Below are positions 23,431-34,991 of a DNA stretch of 64,000 bases, piece by piece. The stretch is taken from positions 15,590,041 to 15,654,040 of the forward strand of contig CM026562.1 in NCBI GenBank assembly GCA_015143295.1. The letters are read 5' to 3'. The notes beneath the pieces were generated by a model. That model had not been told where the DNA came from. It made no database searches and saw nothing but the letters and a program-made list of their open reading frames with translations. Position 1 is the first letter of the stretch. Each line of letters opens with the position of its first letter. The stretch comes from Tetracentron sinense. Lineage: Eukaryota; Streptophyta; Magnoliopsida; Trochodendrales; Trochodendraceae. A program made the position numbers and the translations under genes.

Positions 23431-26400
23431 TTAACCTCACAAACTTTGGGAAATTAATCTAAAAATCCTAAAAAATCAATTGGACCATAAAACTGACTTT
23501 GGCCCTCTCCCTAACCCCCGATTAGCAACCCTAATCACAGTTAGAACCCCCTTAACTTCGATTAGCAACCCTAATCGTAGTTAATCTCGGTTTATGGCCT
23601 ATCGGGCCTAAAAACCAAGTCTACCGAACTTTTCTTCGGCCTATTGGGCCCCGCCTTAGCCTACCGGGCTAAAACTCACATCCCTTTGACTGTGGTTAGC
23701 AACCCTAACTATAGTTAGTACGGCCTAACCCTGGTTAGCAACCCTAACCCGGGCCGAACTTCATCCTAGTCTACTGGACTACCCCTAAGCCTACCGGGCT
23801 TAAATACCTTGCACTTAACCCCCCTCGGTCAACCAAACCCTAGTCTACCAGACTATTTCATGTTAGCCACCCTTGGTGCACACACACACACCCCTAGCCT
23901 CGGTACAGGCTCACGTACTAGAACTACACTAAGTCTAATCTCACCGTGTGAGTATGTAAGCAACCTAACCCGGGTTTTACCCCAGTTAGCTTTTCCATTC
24001 TTGGATTGGTGTTAACTTAAACATTTCAGCATTTTGAACAAGATTAACATTAATTGGATTAAACCTGGGGAGTACGAAACCATTGTAAAGCGGAAGCCTC
24101 GGGGCGCCTAACACCTTCCCCGGACTTAACTAAACCCCTTACCTTGATCTCACTCGCAGACCAAGACCTTGTTCAAATTCAGGGAACTTATCCCTTCTAA
24201 ATGAATAGGTGGCGACTCTTAATAATCATAACCTTTCACACCCTTGAGGGTACGGGTTTATACACATCATCCCCTTGTGAGTGAAGAATTTCCATGCTCA
24301 CACTCTAGTTAAACCCTAGTTAAACCCTAGGTGAACCCTAGTTAAACCTTATTTAAACCCTAGAACTCAAACCCTAGTTAATCCTAAGACTCAACCCTAG
24401 TGTAAGACATGTCAAAAACCCTAAGCCCTAGGTGACCCTAGCCGAAGCCCTAGCCTAGCCCTAGAGCCCTTAGGGCTTAAATCCTAAAAATCCATGGCCT
24501 ATAGGGCCTGAACCCTTAGCCTAGGCCCACAAGACCCAAAAACCCTAAGGCAAACCCCCCATACCTGTTTGTGCATGGGTCTAGTCCAAATTTTATAAAA
24601 GACTCTTATTATCGGTAGAGGTTCTACCGATAATTAAAACAATGCATTTTTCACAATGCCGGTAGATCCTCTACCGACACTCTGTGATTTCGGGTTTGTA
24701 GCACTGCAGACGCCCTGCACACTCCACCCTCACCTCAACTCTCCCTTCAACTTCCCTACTCAAACTTCCCTTGGTCTAACCACCTCCTCCCCCTTCTTTT
24801 TAAACCCACCTAGGTCCCTAGTTTGCTTCCCTATAAAACCCAATCCCCCCTCCTGTGCAAACGGTCTGCAAAATCCAGAAAAACCAGGTTGAATCCCTGT
24901 AGCAAAAGGCCTAGCCTAAGTCCTCTTCAACACCCTGGTATTGAACCCAGCACACCTTAGCAACTCAAGAGGCGGTTCCCTTTGTGCTTGTACAGTATCT
25001 CCACGGTGGTATAACACCACTGTCCTCTTCACATTCGGAGAAAAAGGAAGAGCATCAGGGTACGGCATCACCTACCCTCTTTTCTTCATTTTGAGCATCA
25101 TGTGAGCCCCTGGTCATCTCCAGGGGATGTTTTTTGTTATGCATTTTGTTGGAGTTAGTTCATAGCCGAAACCCAACAGGGTGTTCACCCACCTCTTTCA
25201 TAGGTGTGGTGAACCCCCTACGGGTATAGCACCTCCCTTGCGTATCTCAGACCTTCACAGACCTTTTGAGGGTCCCTCAAATCATGAGGGAACCCCTAGA
25301 CACCCCTATGCACAGCTCTCATGGGTACCATCCCAGTTTTAAAGAAAACCAGGAATGGCGGTAATCTCGGTACTGCCATTCTTGGCACTTTCTATTTCAA
25401 GCTTGTTTGGCCTATCTAGGTGGGCCCTGGTTCATCTCCAGGGCCTAGGTTGAACCCCTCTCCTCTCCTTTGACCAGACCTAGTCCTTTCAGGTCCTTGG
25501 GTTAAGTCTATCCATGATTAAATTCCTGAAAAATAATATTGTGCATAATGTTGGTAGACCTTCTACCGACATTATCTGTTTAGCCTTTTCAGTATTGGCC
25601 GTAGTCCATCTATCGCCAATATGCAGTCTCTGTTGAAGTGGTTTTACACCATTGTGGGGCCCACTCCAGGCATCCCCTGGGGCCCACACCAGACTCAAAA
25701 CCTTCTTTGGAGTCTCCTCTACACTCCCATGATCTCAGTTCACCTAGGGTTACACCCTAACCCCAGTTAACAGTGTACAAAACCACGGTTAAAATCACTG
25801 CCTTAATGTCGGTAATCTTATTATCGACATTAACTTTGTTTTAATTCTGGGCTTTTGCATGGGCCCGGGCCTGATAGGAGGCCACTTTAGGCCCTGCCTA
25901 GCCCCCTAGGCCCACCTTGGACTTAACCAGACCCTTAACCGCGGTGAAATGCACCTCTGATTTACATTTAACCACGGTTAAGCACCACTTAACAAATCTT
26001 GGGAAATTAATCTAAAAATCCTTAAAAAATCAAGTGGACCATAAAACTGACCTTGGCCCATCCCTAACCCTAGTTAGCAACCCTAACCACAGTTAGACCA
26101 CCCTTAACTCCGATTAGCAACCCTAATCGCAATTATCTTTCGGTTTACGGCCTACCGGGCATAAAAACCAAGTCTACCGGACTTATCTTCGGCCTACAGG
26201 GCCTACCCTTAGCCTACCGGGCTACAACTCTCATCCCCTTAACTGTGGTTAGCAACCCTAACCATAGTTCATTCGGCCTAACCCCGGTTAGCAACCCTAA
26301 CCCGGGCCAAACTCTCTCCTAGTCTACCGAACTACCCCTAAGTCTATCGGGCTTAAATACCTTGCACTTGACCCTCCTCGGTCAACCAAACCCTAGTCTA

Positions 26401-26857
26401 CCGGATTAGTCCATGTTAGCCACTCTTAGTGCACACACACACGCCCCTAGCCTCGGCACAGGCTCACGTGCTAGAACTACGCTCGGTCTGATCTCACCTT
26501 ATGAGTACGTAGGCAATCCAACTCAGGTTCGACCCCAGTTAGTTTTTCCTTTCTTGGATTAGTGTTAACTTAAACACTTCGGCATTTTGAACAAGATTAA
26601 CTTTAATTGGCTTAAACCTGGGGAGTACGAAATCGTGGTAAAGCGGAAGCCTCGGGGTGCCTAACAGCTTCCCCGAATTTAACTGAACCCCTTACCCTGA
26701 TCTCATTCGTAGACCAAGACCATATCCAAACTCGGGGGACTTATCCCTTCTGAATGAATAGGTGGCGACTCTAAATCATAAAACCCTTTCACACTCGTGA
26801 GGGTATCAGGTACCGGTGCCAATCTCTTTTTGTGAGTGTCACTGAAATCTGTACTCA
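23431..26857 (+). repeat. Element F LTR-like region (Tat/Ogre-like gypsy), hairpin-rich
   Basis: This is non-coding and compositionally unlike its neighbours. It contains two direct repeats of about 850 bp (about 23436-24300 and 25985-26855) separated by 1.7 kb; each ends in the same 'gaataggtggcgactct' stretch. The second ends just before a candidate primer site, so I read the region as the 5' LTR, or its end, of the decayed gypsy element whose ORF1 and gag follow. Both copies are packed with short hairpins, and so is the spacer. The upstream side is cut by B at 23430 and continues for only 30 bp at 52851-52880, beyond the inversion. Confidence 0.65.
24608..25833 (+). repeat. Array of short inverted repeats (hairpins) in the F LTR
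   Basis: At least nine hairpins lie between the two direct repeats. Stems and positions: 24608-24634 (12 bp, 3-nt loop), 24660-24676 (7 bp), 25107-25126 (7 bp), 25183-25214 (12 bp with one bulge), 25265-25281 (8 bp), 25349-25385 (15 bp, two G.T), 25421-25447 (10 bp), 25545-25575 (14 bp, one G.T) and 25803-25833 (14 bp, one G.T). A further weaker one is at 25592-25622. Four share a core TCGGTA or TTGGTA facing TACCGA or TATCGA. Arms differ between hairpins but stay complementary. Confidence 0.7.
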
Positions 26858-26863
26858 CAGCTC

Positions 26864-26882
26864 TGACGACTCTGCAAGGGAT
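26864..26882 (+). promoter_or_regulatory. Candidate primer-binding site of element F
   Basis: TGACGACTCTGCAAGGGAT resembles the 'TGGCGACTC...' type of primer site used by Tat/Ogre elements (not initiator Met tRNA). It stands a few bases after the end of the second LTR-like repeat. One or more bases appear mutated, so this is tentative. Confidence 0.4.
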
Positions 26883-27785
26883 TGATATCACTAGATCTCA
26901 AGATTCAACCAGGAACCCAGGTTTAAGCCAACTAAACCTTAATCTTTTTCAAAATGCCTAAGCATTTAACTTAACACTAATCATTTTACATCTCTTGGTT
27001 AATTGTGTATTATGCATCCATACATGTCATATTAGTGCAATTATCCCACTCAACCCAGTATACAGGCTTATTACACTAACGGCTGCTGGATGATCATCCT
27101 CACTGTCAGTGGCTTAAACGTCTTAGAGGTTCGCGGAGTTACTCATGTTGGGTGATTACCCTTAAAGAAGGATTCTGAACGCTCCCACTTTCATCAATCG
27201 TCCCTTTTCAGGTATGTTCTATACTGGGGAGTCGTATATACGGTGTTAAGTGATCCCTCCATCCTGCTAAGAACACATCTGCATCAAACCAGCATTCATA
27301 CATATAGCCTATGCTAGGGTATAGTCTGCAAGCAGCCTGCCAGGGAGGCCTACTATAAACCCTAACCTGCTTATACCCTATACATGTCCCCAATCCTGGT
27401 TGATTACCCGGGTACATCCTACCTGAATAATTACCCACCCAGGGGCATGTAATGAGCCAAACCTGTGTTTGTAATAAACTACATCCAACCCTGCTTCCTA
27501 ACATAGCATATGGGGTTCAAATCCCAGGCAGATGGGCCTTCATTGGGCCTATCCCTAACCTTGATCTGATAGGTTCCTCGAGTTCCAACAACCTGGGCTG
27601 ACGCACTTCGGACCTCCGTCCATCTACCCTATCGGATCTCTTGTGCCTTGTCGCACCCAATCAAATAAAAAATCAAAAAAAAAAATACTGCATCATCTTT
27701 TACATTCCATCTGCATACAAAGTGCACTCACAGAGTCTATACATTATCTAGGTAGATAGCAGGCCCTTCAGGGATTGTTCAGTCA
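26883..27785 (+). other. Element F leader (non-coding)
   Basis: I see no credible ORF, RNA gene or repeat here. It lies between the candidate primer site and ORF1 and reads as the leader of element F. Confidence 0.5.
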
Positions 27786-28981
27786 ATGGGTCGACTGTTA
27801 TGGACCGTGCATCTAACTTCTCAGGGGGTATGTGATGACAACCTCCAGAAAGCAATTGGGGCCTTTACCTCGAGTCAGCGTCTCGCCTGGGTTCAATACT
27901 ACAAAACTGGGACTATCCTAGACCTATCTGTGGTTAACCCAGACTCGCGCCTCATTAACATTGATATCCAGTGTTGGAGCCCATCTCACATGATATTCTG
28001 TTTCGGTAAGAACGAGCTTTGCCAAACACTGGAAGAGATTCAACGTATTTTGGGGTTAAACATGGACGGAGAAGCCATAGTACCACACTACAAGATAATA
28101 TATCAGGCAGACCTATCCAGGTTCTTGCATATCAAGCATGCCTGCTTGTAGCCCGGTCCTAACAGCTCTTTTGATCGGATACCCGTGTCTTTTCTCGAAA
28201 AGAAGTACAGACGCAAGTGGAACCCTGACTCCATTATAGCAGAACTTCCCGGTCTCAACACCCTTGCACTGATAGCCATGTCTCAACTGGTTTTCCCAAG
28301 GTGTCGTTCATTTGTCAAATCAGTTCTGATCAGGATCATCGAAGATGTGCACAACTCATGCTCAGTTGTTCTAGTCATCCTAGCAGAGCTTCTCAGGGCT
28401 CTAAACCAGTCGGCGGACCGTAGAGAGGGCATCTTCCATGCCAGTACCCCTCTCCTACACCTTTGGTTGGTAGGACACCTACCTATAATCATATCGGTAT
28501 CAAATGGCCTCCGTGAAGCCTACAGTCTACCTTGGAAGATTTCTCAGAATCAAGGTACGATAACAACTACAGACGTCAGAGAACTCTACTAGCTTCTCCA
28601 AGCCCTGTCAGAGGAAGAGATCACATGGCAATGCAAGTGGCTTGTACTGAATAGGCTACCCCGAGTTGTCATCACCAGCAGACGATGCATGATTCTTGCT
28701 AGTCTAACAGGCACCGTAGTCTATATACCACTCCGAGTCCTCCGACAGTTTGGACTCCTTCAGCGTATCCCAGTGATAGACTGGCAGGAAAATGATTGGA
28801 TCACTTTCTTAGTGCATTTCGACAACCTTATCCGACGCTTCCAGTCAACTTGGTGTAGCTCCAGACGAGACCAGTGGCCTGACTTTGTGGTTACATCAGG
28901 ACCACCAACCAACTCAGCATACTGACAGTGGGTGAATAATCCTGACATTCTACCCGGCATGCCTGCACCCAGGGAACTATC
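27786..28981 (+). pseudogene. Element F ORF1 (DUF7745-like protein upstream of gag)
   Basis: The frame encodes a protein like the plant DUF7745 family: LTSQGVCDDNLQKAIGAF, FCFGKNELCQTLEEIQRILGL, LLHLWLVGHLP, YIPLRVLRQFGLLQRIPVI. It is broken by stops near 28149 and 28590. Family members have no known biochemical activity. Tat/Ogre gypsy elements carry an extra ORF before gag, and this one precedes a gag of that type, so I read it as that ORF1. It is cut at 28981 by solo LTR B2 and goes on at 31199. Confidence 0.7.
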
Positions 28982-31198
28982 TGTTAGACATGATGCCTAT
29001 AAAAGTCATTTAGATTGTTAGACTCTTATTAATTTGATTAATAAAAACTTCTTCTTAATCTATTGTGTATTCATTATGGGTAATAGACCATGATCATGAG
29101 ATGATCTATACGATATGAGATATCAATAAAGTCCTTAGGATATATTGTAGGAAAGTTATGTGATTAGATTATCACAGACAGATATAACTTTCCGGTTCCT
29201 TATACCTTATATAGTCATAGCTGTGGGTGAAGCTAGGCACTTCACTTATATGGCTGCCAGAATGCTAAGATGTTCTCAATAGTTGAGATGTAGTTCTATC
29301 TCGAACTATTGTAGTGGAGATTACACATTGGCATATGGGTGCTTAAATGTACACTGACTGATTGCATTCAATGAGAGACCTCTTGCATAAACATACTATC
29401 AGATAATTGGTCTCTCATCCACATTGAACAGTTTCAATGATCCTTAGATCTGATGAGTTCATCTATAACTGAGCAGTGATCTAACTGTTTTGATTCCACT
29501 AGCGTATTTTCTAACTTAGGGAATACAATACAGTGACAGTTAGATAGTCAGAAAGTTGTTCAAGTCATGATGAATTTTAAACAAGAAATCCATGCTCATT
29601 AATTTGAGAGATTATCCAAGTTCCGGGTAAGATAGTTGATTAAGTTCAAATCCTACGCAGGTGATTTTGAAATCAAAATAAGTTTTGAAATATACTTTTA
29701 CTAAAAGGTGTTATACTTATAAAATGATTTTCTCAAAATGTTTTTCATGAGAAATTGTTTCTCATGGCTTAATCATAAGTCTTGGAAACCAGGATGATTT
29801 ACAATGCGCTATGGGTTAGATAGTATGTCAATCTCGAAGGCCCATTAGGGATAATGTATTTGGGAGGATATATCGAATTTAAAAGTTCATGTGGCGGGAT
29901 CCCTAATGGTTAATGTTCATACACTGGGATTCAATGGCAACATGGATATCTCCCGTCACTTGTAATTCCTATTTAGGGTCAATGGGATAACATTGGGTAA
30001 CCAGGGTAAGAATGTCTCAGAGCAATCTGTGGAGGTGCTCACATAAGAAATACAAGCTCAATAATTGATTAAATGTTAATCAATGATTTAAGTGATTAAA
30101 AGTTAATCATTTAATTAAATAGATTTAAAGTTAATCTATGGTTTAAATTAATTGTTAATTTAAATCTAGGGATTATTTTAATAATTATTTAATTAACCTA
30201 ATTGAAGGGGAAATGGGTTTGACCCATATCCATAAACCCATTAATATGGACCTTTAATATGGGCCCAAGCCCATGGGTTTAAACCCTAGGGTGGGGTGCC
30301 CACTTTGGAAGTCTTAATTGGATTGGGATTTGGTTACTTGAATAATTATTGAGTAATAACTCTATTAATTAAGGAATTAAAATCCAATGGTTGGATTGCA
30401 ATTAGGATTAAGATGACATGGAGTTGGATTGCAAATAGGAGTGTTAAACTCCTCAAAGTCCATGCCCCGTTGATGCTCACGGCCCCCCCCCCCCACCTTG
30501 GTTGTTTAGGTTTCCTAGTTTGACTAGGATTCCTCCATGTGTTGGATCTTGACTTATCCCTTTTAATTAAGGAATCCTCTTCAAAATGAACTCTTTAATT
30601 AGTAGAATTACTATAACTAAAGTAGTTATAGATAATGTAGGAGTTTAATTAATTAATAGTAAGAGTTATTATTAATTCATAATTCCTACAAGATAAGTTC
30701 TAGTTGGATTAAGATTAGGATTAGATCCAATCTATAAATACTCCAACACCTAGACCATTAAGTACAGTTCTCCATAATTTTTTTTCACACTTTCTCTTCT
30801 CACTCCAAACCGTGAGCCCCTAGGGAATATCCCTAGGGATTTTCATGAGCTACAAGGGTGGTGCAAGTTGGGTTTTGCTTTTCTAGGGTTTTGAATCTTA
30901 GTGTTTTTGGTGATAGAAGGTCTACACCATTGATCCATCTTCTTCCACTTGCTTCAACAATTCCAAAGGAGGTTCTAAAGCTTCGTGGGGATAGCGAAGA
31001 ACAAGGATCGAGCTTCAAGTATTTCTTCGAGAAATCTCTACAAAGAGTTCTTTCGGTTCAAGTGGATTCAGCTTCACCGGTGAACATCATTCACCGAGGT
31101 GATATGACTAAAACTCTTAGATATTTTCGATGCTTTCTATGGTGTTAAGATCTAGGGGATCTAATTTCCACATAATTTTTTATCCGGATCCCCCTACA
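28982..31198 (+). repeat. Solo LTR B2 (copia, B family)
   Basis: The LTR starts TGTTAGACATGATGCC and ends GGATCCCCCTACA. It is 2217 bp, the same length as the B LTRs, and has no internal region. The flanks are ctatc and ctgcc, which differ at two places, so the TSD has decayed or the solo LTR arose between two elements. Around 29740-29760 it preserves the uninterrupted form of the site into which D (in the B 3' LTR) and A3 (in the B 5' LTR) inserted. Confidence 0.88.
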
Positions 31199-32019
31199 CT
31201 GCCCACACCAGTCGTGGCTTCATCGTACGGAACCATACCCCTAGCTGAAATGGTTCCTTGGAACACTTCTTCCTGGAGAGATAGCTCCAGATCCAGCAGA
31301 AAGAGAAAAGGCTATGGAAAGCCCAGCGTGCATTCAGGCAACAGGAAGCGGAACAGGGTCGCGAACTCCAAGCCACACAAGAACAGGTGGAACAATTGGA
31401 GCAGACAATCCAATCCCTTCGCAGGAGGCACAAATGCGACGCCAGACACACAGTCGTCATCAGGGCCCAGCTGCACTTCCACCAAGAGCAGCTTGATTGT
31501 GCAAAGGCGGAGATCACCTCCCGCATCCAATAGTTTGGATACAGCATGTTCAACGCTGATGAGACCCTTGTAAACATGGAGGTTGAGATCACATCCCTCC
31601 AGCAATAGATCATGGATCTTAAGGGTGTACCTCGACCGCTTGACTTCGCGATCCCTGATGGGCTGGCCTAGGATCGAGTCTTTTTTCTCTTTTCGAGTCA
31701 CACTATCTTGTACTCACTGCACTCTTCATGCATCAATGAAAAATCCTTTTTCTAGCATCTCCTTCCTATCATCATGCATAATCATGATTAGCCGTTGTAT
31801 TTTTTTCAGTTGTATGAGCCAACCTGTGACTCGTTCTCTGACTGCGATTCTCGCAGAAACAGTAACCGCAGAAGCAGTCTTGACAGAGGTACCAATCACA
31901 GAGATAGTACCTTACACAGACCAATCAGATAGCAGCTCTTACACGGCCCAATCAGGAAGTAGTTCAGGCTCAATGGCGGAACCTGTAGATCAGCACCAGC
32001 GAACCAGCGAGATCCTACA
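31199..32019 (+). pseudogene. Element F ORF1/gag linker with coiled coil (broken)
   Basis: The reading of element F continues after solo LTR B2. A Gln/Glu/Arg-rich coiled-coil stretch (QQKEKRLWKAQRAFRQQEAE and onward, about 31290-31620) is preserved, but in more than one frame and with stops. It stops at 32019 with the 5-bp TSD ctaca, where G inserted, and resumes at 42771. Confidence 0.6.
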
Positions 32020-34812
32020 TGTAACGACCCGGAATTTTAATATAATAAAATTATGTGTTTATGGGTCCTTAATGAAGGTTAATTAGTTAATTAATTGTTA
32101 AATTAATAAGAAGGGGATTTTGCTCAGGGTTGAAGTGCACCGAGGAAATCTCAGTATCATTTGGCAAAAATTCGCACACAGTGTGCCGGTCGACTGCCGG
32201 GACACACCCCTACCGTATCGGTTCCGTCAAGTATCATTTCGCGGGACCGCGGGGCCATTATGTGTGATAAAATTGAGAGAAACGGGAAATTTCCATATTT
32301 CCAGAAATTAAGTGGGACCCAATATCTGTTGGAGATCCTAATAGAAATCCGTGCGGTTAGCACTAATGCGTGTCGGTCGGCCGTGGGGACTAATGTCTGT
32401 CGTCACGGCAGTTAGTTATCTCAAACGAAAAAGCGACAGCGTGTTTTGTGACCGAAATCAGAAAATTAGTGGGTTTTGCAATTTTCTTCCGGACTAAAGT
32501 GCAGCTGTCAAAACTCAGTATTTTTCCCCGAAATTTTTACAGTAGGTGTCGGACTGCCCCAAGTTCGGTCACCTAAAGTTTCGTCAAAATCGGATGTCAT
32601 TAAGTAGGATTACGTAGGCCGTATATGCGAAAAAATACGAAATAATAGTCAAATGGTCAACCGTTGACTTGGTCAACGGGGACCATTAATGGAGGTCATG
32701 TGCATGGCACATGACCCTTGTATTATAAATAGGGGACAGCCCCTTGCAATCTCACGTTTTGCAACAGTAGAAAAGAAAAAAAAAAATCTGCCACACAGCA
32801 CTTTAGAGAGAGAAAGTGAGGAGAGAGAAAGGAAGAGAGAGAAAGAGGAGAGAGAAAGGAAGAGAGAGAAAGGGAAAGGGAGGTCCCCTTGAGGTTTTTC
32901 GACGTCCCCGACGCGTTGGCGGCGTCTGATTTTCTCTCCGGCGTCTCGTTTTGCGTGTAGAGAGAGAAAGAGAAAAAGGTAGAGAGAGAAAGTTGAGAGA
33001 GAAAGTTGCATGCGCTCTACCTTGGGGTTGATCATCCTTCCGAGCGCGTTGGCGGTGTCCGTTTTGACTCTAGTTGCCTCGAAACGCGTGAAACAGGTAA
33101 AACCCCTCTCTTTTCTTCACTTTTTTCCGCTTATTTTGCTATATTATTTCATGTGATGTATATGCATGTCTTTTGACGTGAATGAAAAAGGGTCGAAGAC
33201 CCCTATATGATGTTGTGATTTTATGTGGTCCCTCAGGGAGCCCAGATCGGGTCCCGGGTAAATTGTATCGCCACTTTAGGGTGACGAAAAGTTGTTTTGC
33301 ATGTCTTGTAAGGCTATGGAGACATCCATTAGCTTGAAAACGTTCCCTAACGGGACGGTGTGTTACCGGAGTTGGTTCACGGGCGCGAGGCCCAAGTATT
33401 TCAGTTAATCAAGCGAGGCTTGGGTTAACTGGGGTTAACCTGTGGTTAGAAAATCTAACCGGGGTTAAGTATAGTCTGTGGTTCCTCTTTGACTAGGTCA
33501 GGAGAGACGGTGCCCAGTAAGGCCCGGGGTTCCTCCGTGACTGATAGTCGGGAGATGTCGGTCTGTTTGTCTAGGTCGTCCGTGGTGCCTCTTGGACTAA
33601 GTCAGGAGTGGCGGTGTCCTGCATGGCTCGTGGTTCCTCCGTGACTGGTAGTCAGGAGATGTCGGAGTCCTAGGGAGTTTAAAGTGGCTAAACATCAGAT
33701 AGTGTATAGTCCGGGGTTCCTCTCTGGGTGGGTTAGAAGATGTCGGCACCGTGTCTATCGTGGTCCCTTCTTGGTGGAACGTCAGGAGATGTCGGCATTG
33801 GTATAGATGTCGGGGTTCCTCCGTAGACTAGCCAGAAGATGACGGTAGGCAGGTTGGTCGGGGTTCCTTCATAACTGATACCCAGGGCGATGGCGGCGAA
33901 TACACGGTAGATGTGGCCAGTCAATTGAATGGAAAAATGTTCTTATTGGGTGAATGCCCATGTTGTGTGTGTAAGCTTCGGATACGAAGTGGTCTGAGTT
34001 GGTATACTCAGAGTTGGTGTATTTGTTTGAGTTGGTGGACTCATAGTTCGGTATGGAATCATCGGATTCCAGGTGAGTTGGGTTGGTATACCCAAGGTTT
34101 TGTCATGTTCGGGTGAAAGCCGGAACAGCGTGTGTGAGTCTAAATGACTCAATGTATTTTGGTTATGATTTAGAGACTTTAAGCTAAACATTTGTGGGCT
34201 GTGGCCAATTAATAGAGTCTTAGGACTCGAAATGAAACATGATTGATGATTGAAACGATAATTTGGTAATATAATACATTCATAACTGAACCTCATAATT
34301 GGAAAGTAATGTGAGGTCGGGAACCTCTGTTAGGGTGACGTAACCCTAAGTGACCTTGGGTCACAATTTATTATATACTGTTCTATTTTACTGTAACATG
34401 CAAATTGAACTGCTTATTATATCATTATTGATGTGTGTTATTATGTGGAAAATAGTTTAGAAGGATTGTGGTTTTATTGAGCTTCATAGCTCACTGACTT
34501 TTTGTGTCAGCAGATCTCGGAGCTGCTGACCAGTAAGTGGAAAGTCCAATTGGACATTTTGGAAGCTTGTACAAGTTGTACCTGGCGTGATAAAGACGCC
34601 TACTTTTGTAAAACAAACTTGATGTAAATAATACAGGTATATGGTTTGTATGATGGCTATTGTGATGACAGGTATTATTTGCTTTTTGGGAGCATTTGAT
34701 AAATGTTTAAATTTCCCGCATTTTTGCGGGTAAAGTCTTCCGCTTGCATGATTTGACGAACGGACACGCGTCTCGGAACTTGATTCCCTAGGCGCGGGTT
34801 CGGGGCGTCACA
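32020..34812 (+). repeat. Element G 5' LTR
   Basis: The LTR starts TGTAACGACCCGG and ends GGGGCGTCACA. TATA box TATAAATA lies at 32724-32731. A GAGAGAAA-rich leader follows (32800-33005), then a canonical splice-donor-like AG/GTAAAA at 33096/33097, an imperfect tandem array of about 60-70 bp units containing 'ggttcctccgtgactg' (33480-33890), a short hairpin (GAGCT/AGCTC near 34480) and an acceptor-like CAG at 34511-34513. Confidence 0.95.
32724..32731 (+). promoter_or_regulatory. TATA box of element G 5' LTR
   Basis: TATAAATA, in the context CTTGTATTATAAATAGGGG, is followed about 30 bp on by a plausible transcript start. The identical box in the 3' LTR is at 40694-40701. Confidence 0.75.
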
Positions 34813-34814
34813 AT

Positions 34815-34827
34815 TGGTATCAGAGCC
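34815..34827 (+). promoter_or_regulatory. Element G primer-binding site (tRNA-iMet)
   Basis: TGGTATCAGAGCC begins three bases after the LTR end and matches the complement of initiator methionine tRNA. Confidence 0.92.
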
Positions 34828-34991
34828 AATAGCAATAACCATCACACAAATCATACTTGAGCATAATACACCTAGGAACCGTTGGATAGGCGATCCCCTT
34901 AGAGATTTATTTGATATTCCTAGTTGAGTGATTGTTGTACATGTCATGTTTCGAAATCAGACATTGATTTGGAATATGTACATGTGCAGGA

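Noticed and set aside
24300-24560. Runs of 'aaccctagttaaaccctag' resembling plant telomere repeat (CCCTAAA)n
   Set aside because: The unit is irregular (aaccctag, aaccctagtt, gccctag) and the exact CCCTAAA heptamer does not repeat in tandem. It fits the degenerate hairpin-rich F LTR better than an interstitial telomere.
31194-31701. Minus-strand ORFs of 129-139 codons opposite the F coiled coil
   Set aside because: They are antisense shadows of a Gln/Glu/Arg-rich coding stretch, without any recognisable domain.
32120-33035. ORFs of 60-120 codons in the G LTR (both strands), repeated at 40089-40883
   Set aside because: They are duplicated only because the two LTRs are near-identical. One is a GA-rich microsatellite frame, and none has a domain.
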